Of a stretch of 52,889 nt of DNA, positions 23,098-31,810 are shown piece by piece. Origin of the DNA: a virus; IMG/VR virus record IMGVR_UViG_3300009082_000023, positions 1 through 52,889 of that record, one strand, 5' to 3'. The notes beneath the pieces were generated by a model. That model did not search any database. It was not told the origin of the DNA and saw only the letters and a list, made by a program, of their open reading frames with translations. The stretch's first letter is position 1. Each line of letters starts with the position of its first letter. The translations under genes were made by a program, and so were the position numbers.

Positions 23098-23888
23098 TAC
23101 TGTTCCCTCCCTTGTTCACCTTCGTTACTAAATACTTTCAAAGCCAGATTACCACATGAGTCTTCAGCAAAGACATTCTCTGCCAAAGCCCTCTCAGCCG
23201 GGATGTGATTGATAGCACACGTCCAGAAAGCTATCAGGTCATCACAGTAACCCTCTACAATAGCTATATTGATATAATAATGACCGTCATATTCTACAAT
23301 ACACCTTGCAAGTAATTCAATAAATGACTCCGGCGACTCCACACATTTTGTATGATAATCCGTAAACGTATCACTATCACTGAATAGCTTGATTAGCAAC
23401 CTGTCACAGTCATCTTTTGCAAAGACATTAGCGACAAGCAACCTTTCGGATTCAATGGCATTGGTGGTACAATCCAGTATTGGTGTCAGCTCACTGCATG
23501 ACCCGTGGTCAATGACTGCATTTATCTTCGTATGACCTGCATAAACAACTATACACCGTGCCAGCATCTCAAGAAACGAAATCTGCATCTCTGCACACTC
23601 ATTATAGTCTGTCCAGTCGTTATCGGAGTTTGAAAATATCTTCCATGCAAGATAATTACAGTCATCCAGGGCAAAGGTATTCTCAACTAACAGCCTGTCG
23701 GGAGTGAAATGGTTAGTGTCGCAATCTACAAGGGTACTAAGCTCAGTGCAATCATCTTCATATACCAAGCTATTAATCCGGTAGTGCGTCACGCCAGCAA
23801 TATCCTGATAGCCGTAAATCGTGGAACCAAGCATCTGGATAAACCTCAGTGCCAGGCTCCCGCATCCTGTATTCTGATCTGTTGCCAT
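23097..23888 (-). CDS. Cysteine-rich protein with internal repeats
   Basis: 263 residues built from a repeated unit of about 80 residues. Shared blocks include DCxTN-x(5)-ERLLVANVFAKDDC, LAxKxFSxSD and SFLEMLARCIVVYxGH. There are two full units with a half unit at each end, like a permuted solenoid. Cysteines occur at fixed places in each unit. It lies in the tail-tip region, so a structural or adhesin role is likely. I do not recognise the family. Confidence 0.6.
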   Translation of the reverse strand: MATDQNTGCGSLALRFIQMLGSTIYGYQDIAGVTHYRINSLVYEDDCTELSTLVDCDTNHFTPDRLLVENTFALDDCNYLAWKIFSNSDNDWTDYNECAEMQISFLEMLARCIVVYAGHTKINAVIDHGSCSELTPILDCTTNAIESERLLVANVFAKDDCDRLLIKLFSDSDTFTDYHTKCVESPESFIELLARCIVEYDGHYYINIAIVEGYCDDLIAFWTCAINHIPAERALAENVFAEDSCGNLALKVFSNEGEQGREQ

Positions 23889-24460
23889 TATGCTATGGGT
23901 GAAAAATGTTGACGGAAAGGATGATTCTTACTTGACCAGGTTACCTTTATCATGTACTTGATCAATTCCTGACGGCTCCTCGGTATGACCATGTTCATCT
24001 TAACCGATACGTCTAGCCCCTGCCATCCCCCGAACATTATACCGTCAGCAGTCTGATAGTTGGCTTTATAAGAACCGTTACATTCTGAACCGAGTAAGAA
24101 GTTATAGTTTATCTCATTGGTCTCGTCAACCTCTAAGTTAAGAGTAAACTTCTTATAACCATAGACAATACGGTCGCCAGATATGGTCGTCTCTGTCTGT
24201 TCCGGCTCTGGCTGTTCACCAATGACATGGATAGCCCTGATGTCATCTATCTCAGTGCCAGCTTCAGATAGATGAGTAAGCCAGTTAGCTATATGGTCAT
24301 ACTCGTCCTGATTTGCAAAAGGCGGGGTATCGCTGTCAACCCACAAATATAACCACTCAATCTCCCCCGGATGTGTCTCCGGCGCACACTCACTAAAACT
24401 CACCGCTTCCAATACTCCCTCGCAGGTAGTAGGACATTCGGGTAAAAGATAAATACTCAT
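23888..24460 (-). CDS. Hypothetical tail-tip protein
   Basis: 190 residues, predicted beta-rich with an acidic N-terminal half (LPECPTTCEGVLEAVSFSEC). No membrane segment. It is the first gene after an exact Bacteroidota promoter at 24486-24517, so the tail-tip genes may be expressed partly independently of the main structural operon. Function not assignable. Confidence 0.55.
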   Translation of the reverse strand: MSIYLLPECPTTCEGVLEAVSFSECAPETHPGEIEWLYLWVDSDTPPFANQDEYDHIANWLTHLSEAGTEIDDIRAIHVIGEQPEPEQTETTISGDRIVYGYKKFTLNLEVDETNEINYNFLLGSECNGSYKANYQTADGIMFGGWQGLDVSVKMNMVIPRSRQELIKYMIKVTWSSKNHPFRQHFSPIA

Positions 24461-24485
24461 TTCACTTCAATTTTAAATTAATACT

Positions 24486-24517
24486 CAAAAATAACTTATC
24501 TATATCTCTCACTCAAA
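24486..24517 (-). promoter_or_regulatory. Bacteroidota-type promoter inside the tail operon
   Basis: On the minus strand TTTG (24517-24514), 20 bases, then TATTTTTG (24493-24486), an exact match to TTTG-N19-21-TAnnTTTG. The transcript would start about 20 bases before the 190-residue tail-tip gene. Confidence 0.75.
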
Positions 24518-24521
24518 AACA

Positions 24522-26465
24522 TTATGTTAAATTATTACAACACCCTCCGACGACGAAAGCCTCGTCATAATCAAACGTTATGTCAAACTTGACATAGTAT
24601 TTATCATCAAAGAGATATTCATGTTCCGGATCCCAGTTATAAACATCATGTGTGTCACCAACACGGTCAATAAGTTCAATCGTATCGTGAAGCATGATCC
24701 TGTAAATCACATCTGCCATATATCCCGGAAGCTCTTTTGTTCGCAAAAGATATTTCTTGTCCTGCCGTCCAAACGAACGGATGAACTTGCCGTATCCGTC
24801 TTTTGAACCTTCTTCGTCTAACGGGAAAGTGTTCTCCATAGGCTCTGATTCCAGCCACATTGACTGCGTTAATCCGTCTTCATATAATATATCACCCAAG
24901 TCGCAGGTATTTGAGAAGTTTATCCTCGTGTATTTCTCGGAATATTGGCGAATGATTAAGACTTCTGATGTAGAGAAGTTTGCGGCGGCTGTGTTTGCGA
25001 GATACACATAATAAGTGTCGGCTGTGGTAGCCGTGAGAGTTATAACATTAAGCCCGGCAACAATAGCATTACTATCTACCCACCCCACGGTGTTCCTTAA
25101 ATAAATAGTGGGAAGCTGACCGCTATTCTGTGTATGAAAAAATATAACTGTTATATTCTCTAATTGTGTTAATACAAAAGTATCTGATTCCGCGCTTCCG
25201 TTAGCTCCTGTCTCAATGGCTGAAGTTATAGCTGTATCAACAGAGGTAAAGGTCTCGTATGTAGTGCTGCTCCACTCTGTTATGAGATTAGGATATATAC
25301 AATCCACATCAAAATAATCGGAATAATAAATATGACCGTCTGCGGTTGTGAATTTAAGATAGTAAAAACCTGCTGTTAATAGTGTCCCTAATGTGCCGCC
25401 CTTATACTGGAAATAATCATTAGTAAGGGCAGTATAAAGAGATGGGTGGACAGATATATAACCACTATCTATTATTTTTAGATTACAATTAACAAGTTCA
25501 GTATCAGAATTAAATATATAAACTCGTAAATCAACCCCGGTATTTATTATCGGTGTGAGATAAGCAACGTGTTCGCCGGCCACTAATGTCACAGTATTAG
25601 AACTTGTTACAAGACCTGTGGCTGCATCTCTTAATTCTATTTTAGGTGCAGTTCCTGAATTTAATGTCAAATCATAATATATTCTTAACTTATTTATTAA
25701 GTATCCGGGAATTAATATCTCGCCTGCTATTGTTGGTGCATAAGTCATTGTTAAATATGCAGTTTCTTCACCGGCCCCAACTGTTTTTCTTAAATCATCA
25801 ATATAGACATCCCCATAGCTTTGTGAGAATGTATCATAACTTACATTTTGTCCATCCGTAAGTTTAAATCTGTTAGAATAAAATAACTCATTAGAATATG
25901 GGAGACTTAATGAGACATTAGTAAATGAATAATTACTTGCGGCAACATAGCCCATTGCTATTTGATAATAATTATCCGCAGCTAATGTCCATGTATAATC
26001 ATTCTGTCCTGCCTGAGCTGTATATTGTGTTACTAATGCACCACCTGCAATATTACATCTTATTGATGGTGCTGAACCAGCCGCAAGAGAAAAATTGCCG
26101 GATAATGTAATAATATCTCCAACTCTCCCCCAGAATGTAATATGTAGATATATGTAATGTGCCACATTACTCTGTATAACTTGATTGACTTCAAGATTAT
26201 TAACATTAAATGTAGGACATGAATTATTTGACCATATATTATACCTATTAAATGAAGATGAGATATTGTTCCCGTCTTTGTTTTTAAGATCAATCCATGT
26301 TATCTCTCCCGGATCATCAGCCTCCACGTTCCATTCCATTGAAGGCAGTCGCCACTGCGGAGTCTTAATAGGAGAAAGCATATCAAGTTTTGAGGCTTTT
26401 ACTTTCTCGTAGTTCTGTTTTGCCAGCCTATCGTAAACAGGTAGTGTAGTGTAAATTGTTTTCAT
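24522..26465 (-). CDS. Large tail protein with repeated beta domains
   Basis: 647 residues from ATG 26465, which overlaps the upstream stop as TGATG; a TTG two codons earlier was not preferred. The middle carries at least three related beta-sandwich segments, with similar phrases such as TLSGNFSLAAGSAPSIR, LTLNSGTAPKIELRDAATG and FFHTQNSGQLPTIYLRN. A compact C-terminal part (YKFDITFDYDEAF-like) follows. Likely a distal tail or baseplate protein with carbohydrate-binding-like modules; exact role not assignable. Confidence 0.65.
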   Translation of the reverse strand: MKTIYTTLPVYDRLAKQNYEKVKASKLDMLSPIKTPQWRLPSMEWNVEADDPGEITWIDLKNKDGNNISSSFNRYNIWSNNSCPTFNVNNLEVNQVIQSNVAHYIYLHITFWGRVGDIITLSGNFSLAAGSAPSIRCNIAGGALVTQYTAQAGQNDYTWTLAADNYYQIAMGYVAASNYSFTNVSLSLPYSNELFYSNRFKLTDGQNVSYDTFSQSYGDVYIDDLRKTVGAGEETAYLTMTYAPTIAGEILIPGYLINKLRIYYDLTLNSGTAPKIELRDAATGLVTSSNTVTLVAGEHVAYLTPIINTGVDLRVYIFNSDTELVNCNLKIIDSGYISVHPSLYTALTNDYFQYKGGTLGTLLTAGFYYLKFTTADGHIYYSDYFDVDCIYPNLITEWSSTTYETFTSVDTAITSAIETGANGSAESDTFVLTQLENITVIFFHTQNSGQLPTIYLRNTVGWVDSNAIVAGLNVITLTATTADTYYVYLANTAAANFSTSEVLIIRQYSEKYTRINFSNTCDLGDILYEDGLTQSMWLESEPMENTFPLDEEGSKDGYGKFIRSFGRQDKKYLLRTKELPGYMADVIYRIMLHDTIELIDRVGDTHDVYNWDPEHEYLFDDKYYVKFDITFDYDEAFVVGGCCNNLT

Positions 26466-28309
26466 CAGCAAGTTGTTGAATAATCTCTTGTTAAATCATA
26501 ATTAGGCCATGCACCCCCGAGTTCATCGTCGACATGAGTCAGTACACAATCCGTTTGGTGACCTGCCCCATCCAGCCCCCATGCGATAGTTATAGTGGCC
26601 GTCCTGTCACCAGCAACAACGGCGGCATCCGTGCCTACATACCCGGAGTTCCATGTACCTCCATCAGCAGAGTGTTCACATATTATCCTCATCCGAGGCG
26701 GGTCAGCAGCAAGGGCAGCATCAGCAGCCTCCGTAAAGACAAGGTGGAACGTGGAGTCGTAGTTTGGCGCACCCCTGCCAACTTCAACAGCAAGAACGCA
26801 TTGTGAAGGTGCGTTGCCTGCATTGTTATTATTTTTAGGACCATAGAGGAGACTCAGTTTCATAAGTCCCGATGGCTCTAGCGATCCTTTCTCTACAATA
26901 GCCTTGACGCCTCCGAAATACGCCTCTCCCAACTCGGAAGTAATCTCTTTGTCAGGTTCAAACTCATCACAAAGGATAACAGATACCTCTTGTCTTTTTG
27001 TCTTCTTTGCCGTGTAGAAAGTCTCAAGAATACCATTCAGATAGCCCGTTATCATAACTCTATCGTGCCGGAAGAAAAACTCATGCAAAGCTCTCCACGA
27101 CAGGTCTCCGTTGAACTTAACAGGATAACCCGGAGCCACGCCCTTACCTGTCTCTGCAAGCTGAATATAATAGTTACCGCCGTCTTCGTAATTGGTCAAC
27201 AGAACAAAACCCTCATCCGAGATAACATCCGTTAAATCCGGGTCTGCCATACAATCCTGAATATACTCTATATCAGTGGTCACGTTTACCGATAGTTCCG
27301 TAGAGTTAGTTCCTGAGTCCTGGTTCACACATAACGAATCATACCATATATCATTAGCCATGAAATCCCCGTCGGCCTCTATGAATGCAAACTTCTCATA
27401 TTTAGGCATTGACTCTTTTGTGTAAACATATTTGTTTGAGGCCCTGGCTAAAGCATGGTCTATAAGGTTTATCCCACCGGCCACAGGCGGGTAGAAACTG
27501 ATATGTTCAACTCTTATGTTCCCCGCACTGTAATCCCACGTTACGTTAAACATCTTCAGCATATCCATAATAGAGTTGAAAGACACCATAGCGATAGTGG
27601 TGCCGTCTGTCGCCGCGGGGTGCTTTATGTCATTCTTTTGAGCTATCGTAACATAAAGGAGCCGGTTCACTGCTAAAGTAACAGGGTTATTCGCTGCTGT
27701 GAAGAAAGTGCTTGTAACACCCACAGCCCCTCCGCTGATGTCGTCAACAATATAAGTAATAACATCTAAAAGTAAGCGGTTACGAGTATAGGTATAAGTA
27801 GTCCCAGCCCGTGTCATCTCGGTAGTAACCAGCGGCACGTCGCCCGTTGGCATATCAATCATATTGTATTCGTTGTCGCCCTTGTCAAACCAAATGACAT
27901 AATCATCATCCAGCATAGGGGTTATCTCAAATAGACAGTTGTCAATATCAAACTTACCTTCAGATGTAGAAAAATAACCATTCCAGTACGTAGTCTCCAC
28001 GCCCGAAACAGTCTTCTTTATCTCTAATAAAACCTCTGCACACGGATCAGCCCCCTCAATTAACCAAAACAAATCCCAGTCATCCATACGGTTTTGTTCT
28101 GCCCCAGCATCATCAATGGCTATTGAATCAGTGCCGAACAGTAGTGAGCCGTTAAACTTTACCCGGTAAAAAATATGACCCGGTTCCTTTTCGTAAGTCA
28201 GTTGTGTAGATAGGAACTTCAAAGGAAATACTTCGTACTCTACCGCATCATACGTTACGTAAAATCTGTATAAAGGTATATTACCCGGTGTATATGGCCC
28301 GTAACTCAT
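26465..28309 (-). CDS. Distal tail/baseplate-like protein
   Basis: 614 residues. The N-terminal part (LYRFYVTYDAVEYEVFPLKF, then LTYEKEPGHIFYRVKFNG) reads like a beta-sandwich distal tail domain, and the middle is beta-rich. It directly follows the tape-measure gene with a four-base overlap, the usual position of Dit/Tal-type proteins in siphophages. No enzymatic motif is seen. Assignment is positional plus fold impression. Confidence 0.6.
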   Translation of the reverse strand: MSYGPYTPGNIPLYRFYVTYDAVEYEVFPLKFLSTQLTYEKEPGHIFYRVKFNGSLLFGTDSIAIDDAGAEQNRMDDWDLFWLIEGADPCAEVLLEIKKTVSGVETTYWNGYFSTSEGKFDIDNCLFEITPMLDDDYVIWFDKGDNEYNMIDMPTGDVPLVTTEMTRAGTTYTYTRNRLLLDVITYIVDDISGGAVGVTSTFFTAANNPVTLAVNRLLYVTIAQKNDIKHPAATDGTTIAMVSFNSIMDMLKMFNVTWDYSAGNIRVEHISFYPPVAGGINLIDHALARASNKYVYTKESMPKYEKFAFIEADGDFMANDIWYDSLCVNQDSGTNSTELSVNVTTDIEYIQDCMADPDLTDVISDEGFVLLTNYEDGGNYYIQLAETGKGVAPGYPVKFNGDLSWRALHEFFFRHDRVMITGYLNGILETFYTAKKTKRQEVSVILCDEFEPDKEITSELGEAYFGGVKAIVEKGSLEPSGLMKLSLLYGPKNNNNAGNAPSQCVLAVEVGRGAPNYDSTFHLVFTEAADAALAADPPRMRIICEHSADGGTWNSGYVGTDAAVVAGDRTATITIAWGLDGAGHQTDCVLTHVDDELGGAWPNYDLTRDYSTTC

Positions 28310-30204
28310 CGTTTCACTGTCCTTGTATTTGTTCCCTTTCTCACTATCGTAGAGTTACCCATTTCAACCACTTCACGGGATGTTTGCCGCCTCGGTTCTA
28401 ACTGTCTGCTTATCTGAGTGAGTTTATTATTCACCCTGTCCAGACGGTTATTTGAGCCGTTGTTATCCACGTTTATATTATTTACGGGTGCGATAATATT
28501 CTCAGGCATTATCTTTGTAAACCGGTTGACCATTAGTTTACGGTCGTCTTTGTTGATAGCCTCTAATACGCCTCTGTATTTAGCGGCAGGGCCTTTCTTT
28601 GTTACGAACTCCTCCTCATGCACTATACCCGCTACCCGCTCGCCCGTGTCGTCTCTCATGCCTCCTTTGCCCGTCCAACCACCTTTGGCAAATTTCTGGG
28701 ATACTATCAGAGCTGTTTGTAAAGCTCCAAAAATAGCGGCATAGGTAGCGGCTTTTGTAGCTAATGCAGGACCGACAACCGGGATACCGACCTGAGACAT
28801 ATAAGCCTTAATAACTGACTGAGCCGTGTCTATTAAAGACTGTGCAATGGCTATCTGCTTTTGTTTTTTTGAATATTCTTTCTCAATCTCAATCCGTTGT
28901 AATGCAGCGAGTGTTTCTATTGAATTTATCTTATTCGCATCATCTTTTGCAGCCTTAACTTTCATCTCTGTTTCTTTGTCAAGTGCTGCAAGTTCCTTTT
29001 CAAGGTTCTGATCTGTTATATTTGCTATTATCCCGAATACGGCTTGTTCACTTGCAATAATAGTATCCCATGCCTGTTTTTTTAATTCAAGTTTTGCCTC
29101 CTCTGCTTCTTTAACCCTATCAATTTCTGCTTGTTTCTGTTTCTTATCATATTCATCCAATTCTTTACCTATCTCTTTTTGTGCGTCGGCCGTCTGAATC
29201 TGGATACGCTTCATAAGAGTACTGTCTTTTATTGCCCATACTGTCTTTTGTTTTGACTGAAGTTTAAGATGATCCTCATACTTGTCACGCCATTTCTTTT
29301 GCCCGTCAAGTTCAGTCTTTAACTCTGCTTCAATTCCCGCCTTAACTAACCCGGTCATCATAGAGTTAAGTTCTTTCTTTGACGCATATCTTTTCTCTTC
29401 TATACCATAGAGTTTTATAGTCAATGCAGATTCTTCTTCTAATAAAGTAAGGTTATCCGGTGCTGTTTTTAACCATTCCCTGACAAGTCCAAGACGGGTA
29501 GCTGTATTCTCATTCTCAATATCAATAGCCCGATTATGTGCCGTTAAGGCATAGGTATAATTCTTTAATCTGTCTTCATTTGATTTTGTTAAATCTCTGG
29601 CATCAACTAAATATTTATTATATAATACCTGGTATTTAGCTACATCCTTCAAACTTTCTCTCTCAATCGCACGGAGCTTCATCATATTCGCCTGAATGAA
29701 AGCAACCTCTTCCATATTCTTCTTCCATTCTTTCATCGGGGTCTTATTAAGGATGTCATATAATAATTGCTTTGTAGCTGCAAGTATCACATTGAAATTA
29801 TTAAATCCTGTCTCAGTCTCCATAACTGCATTTTTCAATATCCTCATTGAAGATGCAACAGCAGCAATGGCAGCTACAATACCGGCATAAACCTTTGCTA
29901 ATTTACCTCCACTTTCAGCAACTTTCTCATTAGCCTGCACCCCCGCATCTTCATATTCTTTTAAATGCAGTTTTGCCTCATTTATTTTCTTGTTATATTT
30001 CTCAATGTCATCAACTGAATATGCTTTTCGTTTAGCTTCCTGTAGTTCCTTCAAAGATTCTTCAATATCTTCAATAAGTCCCTTTTCGCGCTTCATACCT
30101 TTCTCTGCCGTATCATGCAGGTTCTGGGTGGCACGTTGCGCCTCCTTGACCTTATTAACATAGTCGGTATTTGTAGCTTTGAGTATTAAATTAATCTCCG
30201 CCAT
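28306..30204 (-). CDS. Tail tape measure protein
   Basis: 632 residues, dominated by long charged helices (EDIEESLKELQEAKRK, KKQKQAEIDRVKEAEEAK) with hydrophobic segments at about 105-120 (VYAGIVAAIAAVASS) and 460-510. That mix is typical of tape measures, which set tail length and reach the membrane. At about 1.5 angstrom per residue it predicts a tail near 95 nm. ATG overlaps the preceding frame as TAATG. Confidence 0.85.
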   Translation of the reverse strand: MAEINLILKATNTDYVNKVKEAQRATQNLHDTAEKGMKREKGLIEDIEESLKELQEAKRKAYSVDDIEKYNKKINEAKLHLKEYEDAGVQANEKVAESGGKLAKVYAGIVAAIAAVASSMRILKNAVMETETGFNNFNVILAATKQLLYDILNKTPMKEWKKNMEEVAFIQANMMKLRAIERESLKDVAKYQVLYNKYLVDARDLTKSNEDRLKNYTYALTAHNRAIDIENENTATRLGLVREWLKTAPDNLTLLEEESALTIKLYGIEEKRYASKKELNSMMTGLVKAGIEAELKTELDGQKKWRDKYEDHLKLQSKQKTVWAIKDSTLMKRIQIQTADAQKEIGKELDEYDKKQKQAEIDRVKEAEEAKLELKKQAWDTIIASEQAVFGIIANITDQNLEKELAALDKETEMKVKAAKDDANKINSIETLAALQRIEIEKEYSKKQKQIAIAQSLIDTAQSVIKAYMSQVGIPVVGPALATKAATYAAIFGALQTALIVSQKFAKGGWTGKGGMRDDTGERVAGIVHEEEFVTKKGPAAKYRGVLEAINKDDRKLMVNRFTKIMPENIIAPVNNINVDNNGSNNRLDRVNNKLTQISRQLEPRRQTSREVVEMGNSTIVRKGTNTRTVKR

Positions 30205-30413
30205 TATGCAACATTTTTATTTTTCTTATTCCACGGGATATTACCCATCATTGCTTTGCTAATTTTTTGTTTAGTCGATTCAGACAATGGCTTTCTTTTT
30301 TTGCCAGTTAGTGCTTTTGAAATCTTTAAACAAGTTTCCTTGCTTACCTTTTTCCCTTTCTGAGAATAAGTTAATTTTTTACCTGTTAATGCGGCACTTA
30401 TTTTTTTCTTTCT
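30204..30413 (-). pseudogene. In-frame continuation of GIY-YIG gene after a TAA stop
   Basis: Downstream of the TAA at 30414-30416 the same frame stays open to TAA 30204-30206 and encodes further NUMOD3-like repeats: ISAALTGKKLTYSQKGKK, LKISKALTGKKRKPLSES and KISKAMMGNIPW. These continue the repeat series of the upstream protein, so a longer nuclease was truncated by one stop codon. The remnant's stop overlaps the tape-measure start as TAATG. Confidence 0.75.
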
Positions 30414-30887
30414 TTATTCTGATAATTTTTGTCCCTTAAGGGTGTTACTAATCTTTGCCCTTACTTCTACAGACATTTTTTTACCCTTAGCCGCATTGCT
30501 CATCTTTATACGAACCCACATAGGCATTGGCCCGTGTTTAATTCCTTTCTGCCATAATCCCAGTCTCTTACAGGTTTCTGCTGATCTTTTTACCCCCAAA
30601 CAATTATTAGCTATCTTACATATATTAAACCACGGATTAAGTCCGTCTATATAAAATTGTTCTTTCTTGATTAAATCTTCTTTATCACATTCAATTATTA
30701 TCGAGAAAACTAGATCATCTTTGCCGTACTTGTTATAATGGTTTTGGAGTTTGGAATTTCCGTGTTTATTCCGTCTTAATAGGCTTAAGTGTTGTTGCCA
30801 TCGTTCATAAATATTAAATGCACTACCAACATAATGTTTTTGGGGTTTTATTACAGATTCAATTTTATATATACCACATATTTTCAT
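30414..30887 (-). CDS. GIY-YIG homing endonuclease, truncated
   Basis: 157 residues. The GIY-YIG domain is at the N-terminus: CGIYKIESVIKPQKHYVGSA, then RWQQHLSLLRRNKHGNSKLQ (catalytic Arg) and Glu in KKEQFYIDGLNPWFN. The C-terminus has NUMOD3 DNA-binding repeats (RIKMSNAAKGKKMS, RAKISNTLKGQKLS). It ends at TAA with at least three more repeats encoded beyond the stop, so DNA binding may be weakened. It interrupts the tail chaperone-tape measure gene order, as expected for a homing gene. Confidence 0.85.
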   Translation of the reverse strand: MKICGIYKIESVIKPQKHYVGSAFNIYERWQQHLSLLRRNKHGNSKLQNHYNKYGKDDLVFSIIIECDKEDLIKKEQFYIDGLNPWFNICKIANNCLGVKRSAETCKRLGLWQKGIKHGPMPMWVRIKMSNAAKGKKMSVEVRAKISNTLKGQKLSE

Positions 30888-31033
30888 TATTTGTCTTTCA
30901 TTTTATTATCTATATAGGCAAAAAAATCAAATATATCAAAAGTCATTAAAGTCTTCATTTCCGAGGCGCTCCCCTCTGTTATGTTGAATAATAAGTTATT
31001 CCAATATTTATCTAATTCTTTAATTTCATTCAC
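30887..31033 (-). CDS. Second tail-assembly-chaperone ORF (possible frameshift extension)
   Basis: 48 residues if started at GTG 31033, which overlaps the TAG of the upstream gene (TAGTG). It ends TFDIFDFFAYIDNKMKDK, like the short second frame (gpT-type) of tail assembly chaperones. The -1 frame relative to the upstream gene is open across the junction back to at least 31090, so it may be made as a fusion by -1 frameshift; no classic slippery heptamer was found. TAATG couples it to the GIY-YIG gene. Confidence 0.5.
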   Translation of the reverse strand: MNEIKELDKYWNNLLFNITEGSASEMKTLMTFDIFDFFAYIDNKMKDK

Positions 31034-31524
31034 TATTCGCCCTCCGGTTCCGCCTTCGTTTTTGAACCATCTGGGATAATAATTTTGTAAGCGTCGGTCC
31101 AGTGAGGCGTTAAACTGGACGCTAACTGAAAAAAAGGCAAACAGTCAAGCTCCTTGCTCCAACACTCAATCTTATCCTTCGCCTTTGCCTCATCGTAAAC
31201 AGCAAGGTCTTCGCCTTCCTCGTTAATAAATAAAGCACATATTCTCCATGCAGGGTCGTCTTTCTCCTCTAAAGAGACAACACCGTACATTATATTGTGA
31301 AGCACCACAGCCGCATCACCAAGTTTAGCCTGATTCAGGAAGTCCCACGCCGTGCGGACATTCTTAAACAAATCCAGAAACGAAGCGGAGAAGCCAAACT
31401 CTAAATTGATTCTTTGCAGTTCACGGTAACGGTTAAAAGACAACTGCTCGGACTTAATGTAAAACTTTCGTCCGGCACATTCAAAATACTTTTTTTCAAA
31501 GTCAACGGTTTTTAGTTCATTCAT
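31033..31524 (-). CDS. Tail assembly chaperone-like protein
   Basis: 163 residues from ATG 31524, which overlaps the upstream stop by 8 bases; the longer reading from 31566 runs through that gene. Mostly helical, opening TVDFEKKYFECAGRKFYIKSE, a common start for siphophage tail chaperones, and ending in a basic, Glu-rich tail. Its place two genes before the tape measure supports a gpG-like role. Confidence 0.55.
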   Translation of the reverse strand: MNELKTVDFEKKYFECAGRKFYIKSEQLSFNRYRELQRINLEFGFSASFLDLFKNVRTAWDFLNQAKLGDAAVVLHNIMYGVVSLEEKDDPAWRICALFINEEGEDLAVYDEAKAKDKIECWSKELDCLPFFQLASSLTPHWTDAYKIIIPDGSKTKAEPEGE

Positions 31525-31810
31525 CGTGGTTGAGTTTATCGTAAAGGAATCCATAAATAACAACAAAGAATATCCCTAAAGCAGGGTAAAAAAGATGTTC
31601 TAATAAGTTGTAATCTTTATAATGAAGTATTAAATAAATCCATGCGAGGGCCTGCCCTGCGAAACATTTTTCGCACCAACCTAACGGATTCCTCAACCAC
31701 CACGGCAGACCCTCTATTAGTTTCTGATACCAACAGAAAATACCTTCCGGTTCTCCCAGACGGACAAACATGAAAGCTATAATTGATATTTGGAATATCT
31801 CAAAAATCAT
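31517..31810 (-). CDS. Small membrane protein (DUF1360-like)
   Basis: 97 residues with a hydrophobic N-terminus, the segment NPLGWCEKCFAGQALAWIYLI (a CxxC followed by a helix), and a C-terminal helix LGIFFVVIYGFLY. Similar small membrane proteins with a CxxC are found in Bacteroidota phages and resemble DUF1360. An unusual member of a tail gene cluster; the role is unknown. Confidence 0.55.
   Translation of the reverse strand: MIFEIFQISIIAFMFVRLGEPEGIFCWYQKLIEGLPWWLRNPLGWCEKCFAGQALAWIYLILHYKDYNLLEHLFYPALGIFFVVIYGFLYDKLNHDE

Noticed and set aside
30414-30416. TAA as evidence for an altered genetic code
   Set aside because: TAA ends many well-delimited genes here, including overlapping ones, so general reassignment is ruled out; local mutation or read-through is simpler.
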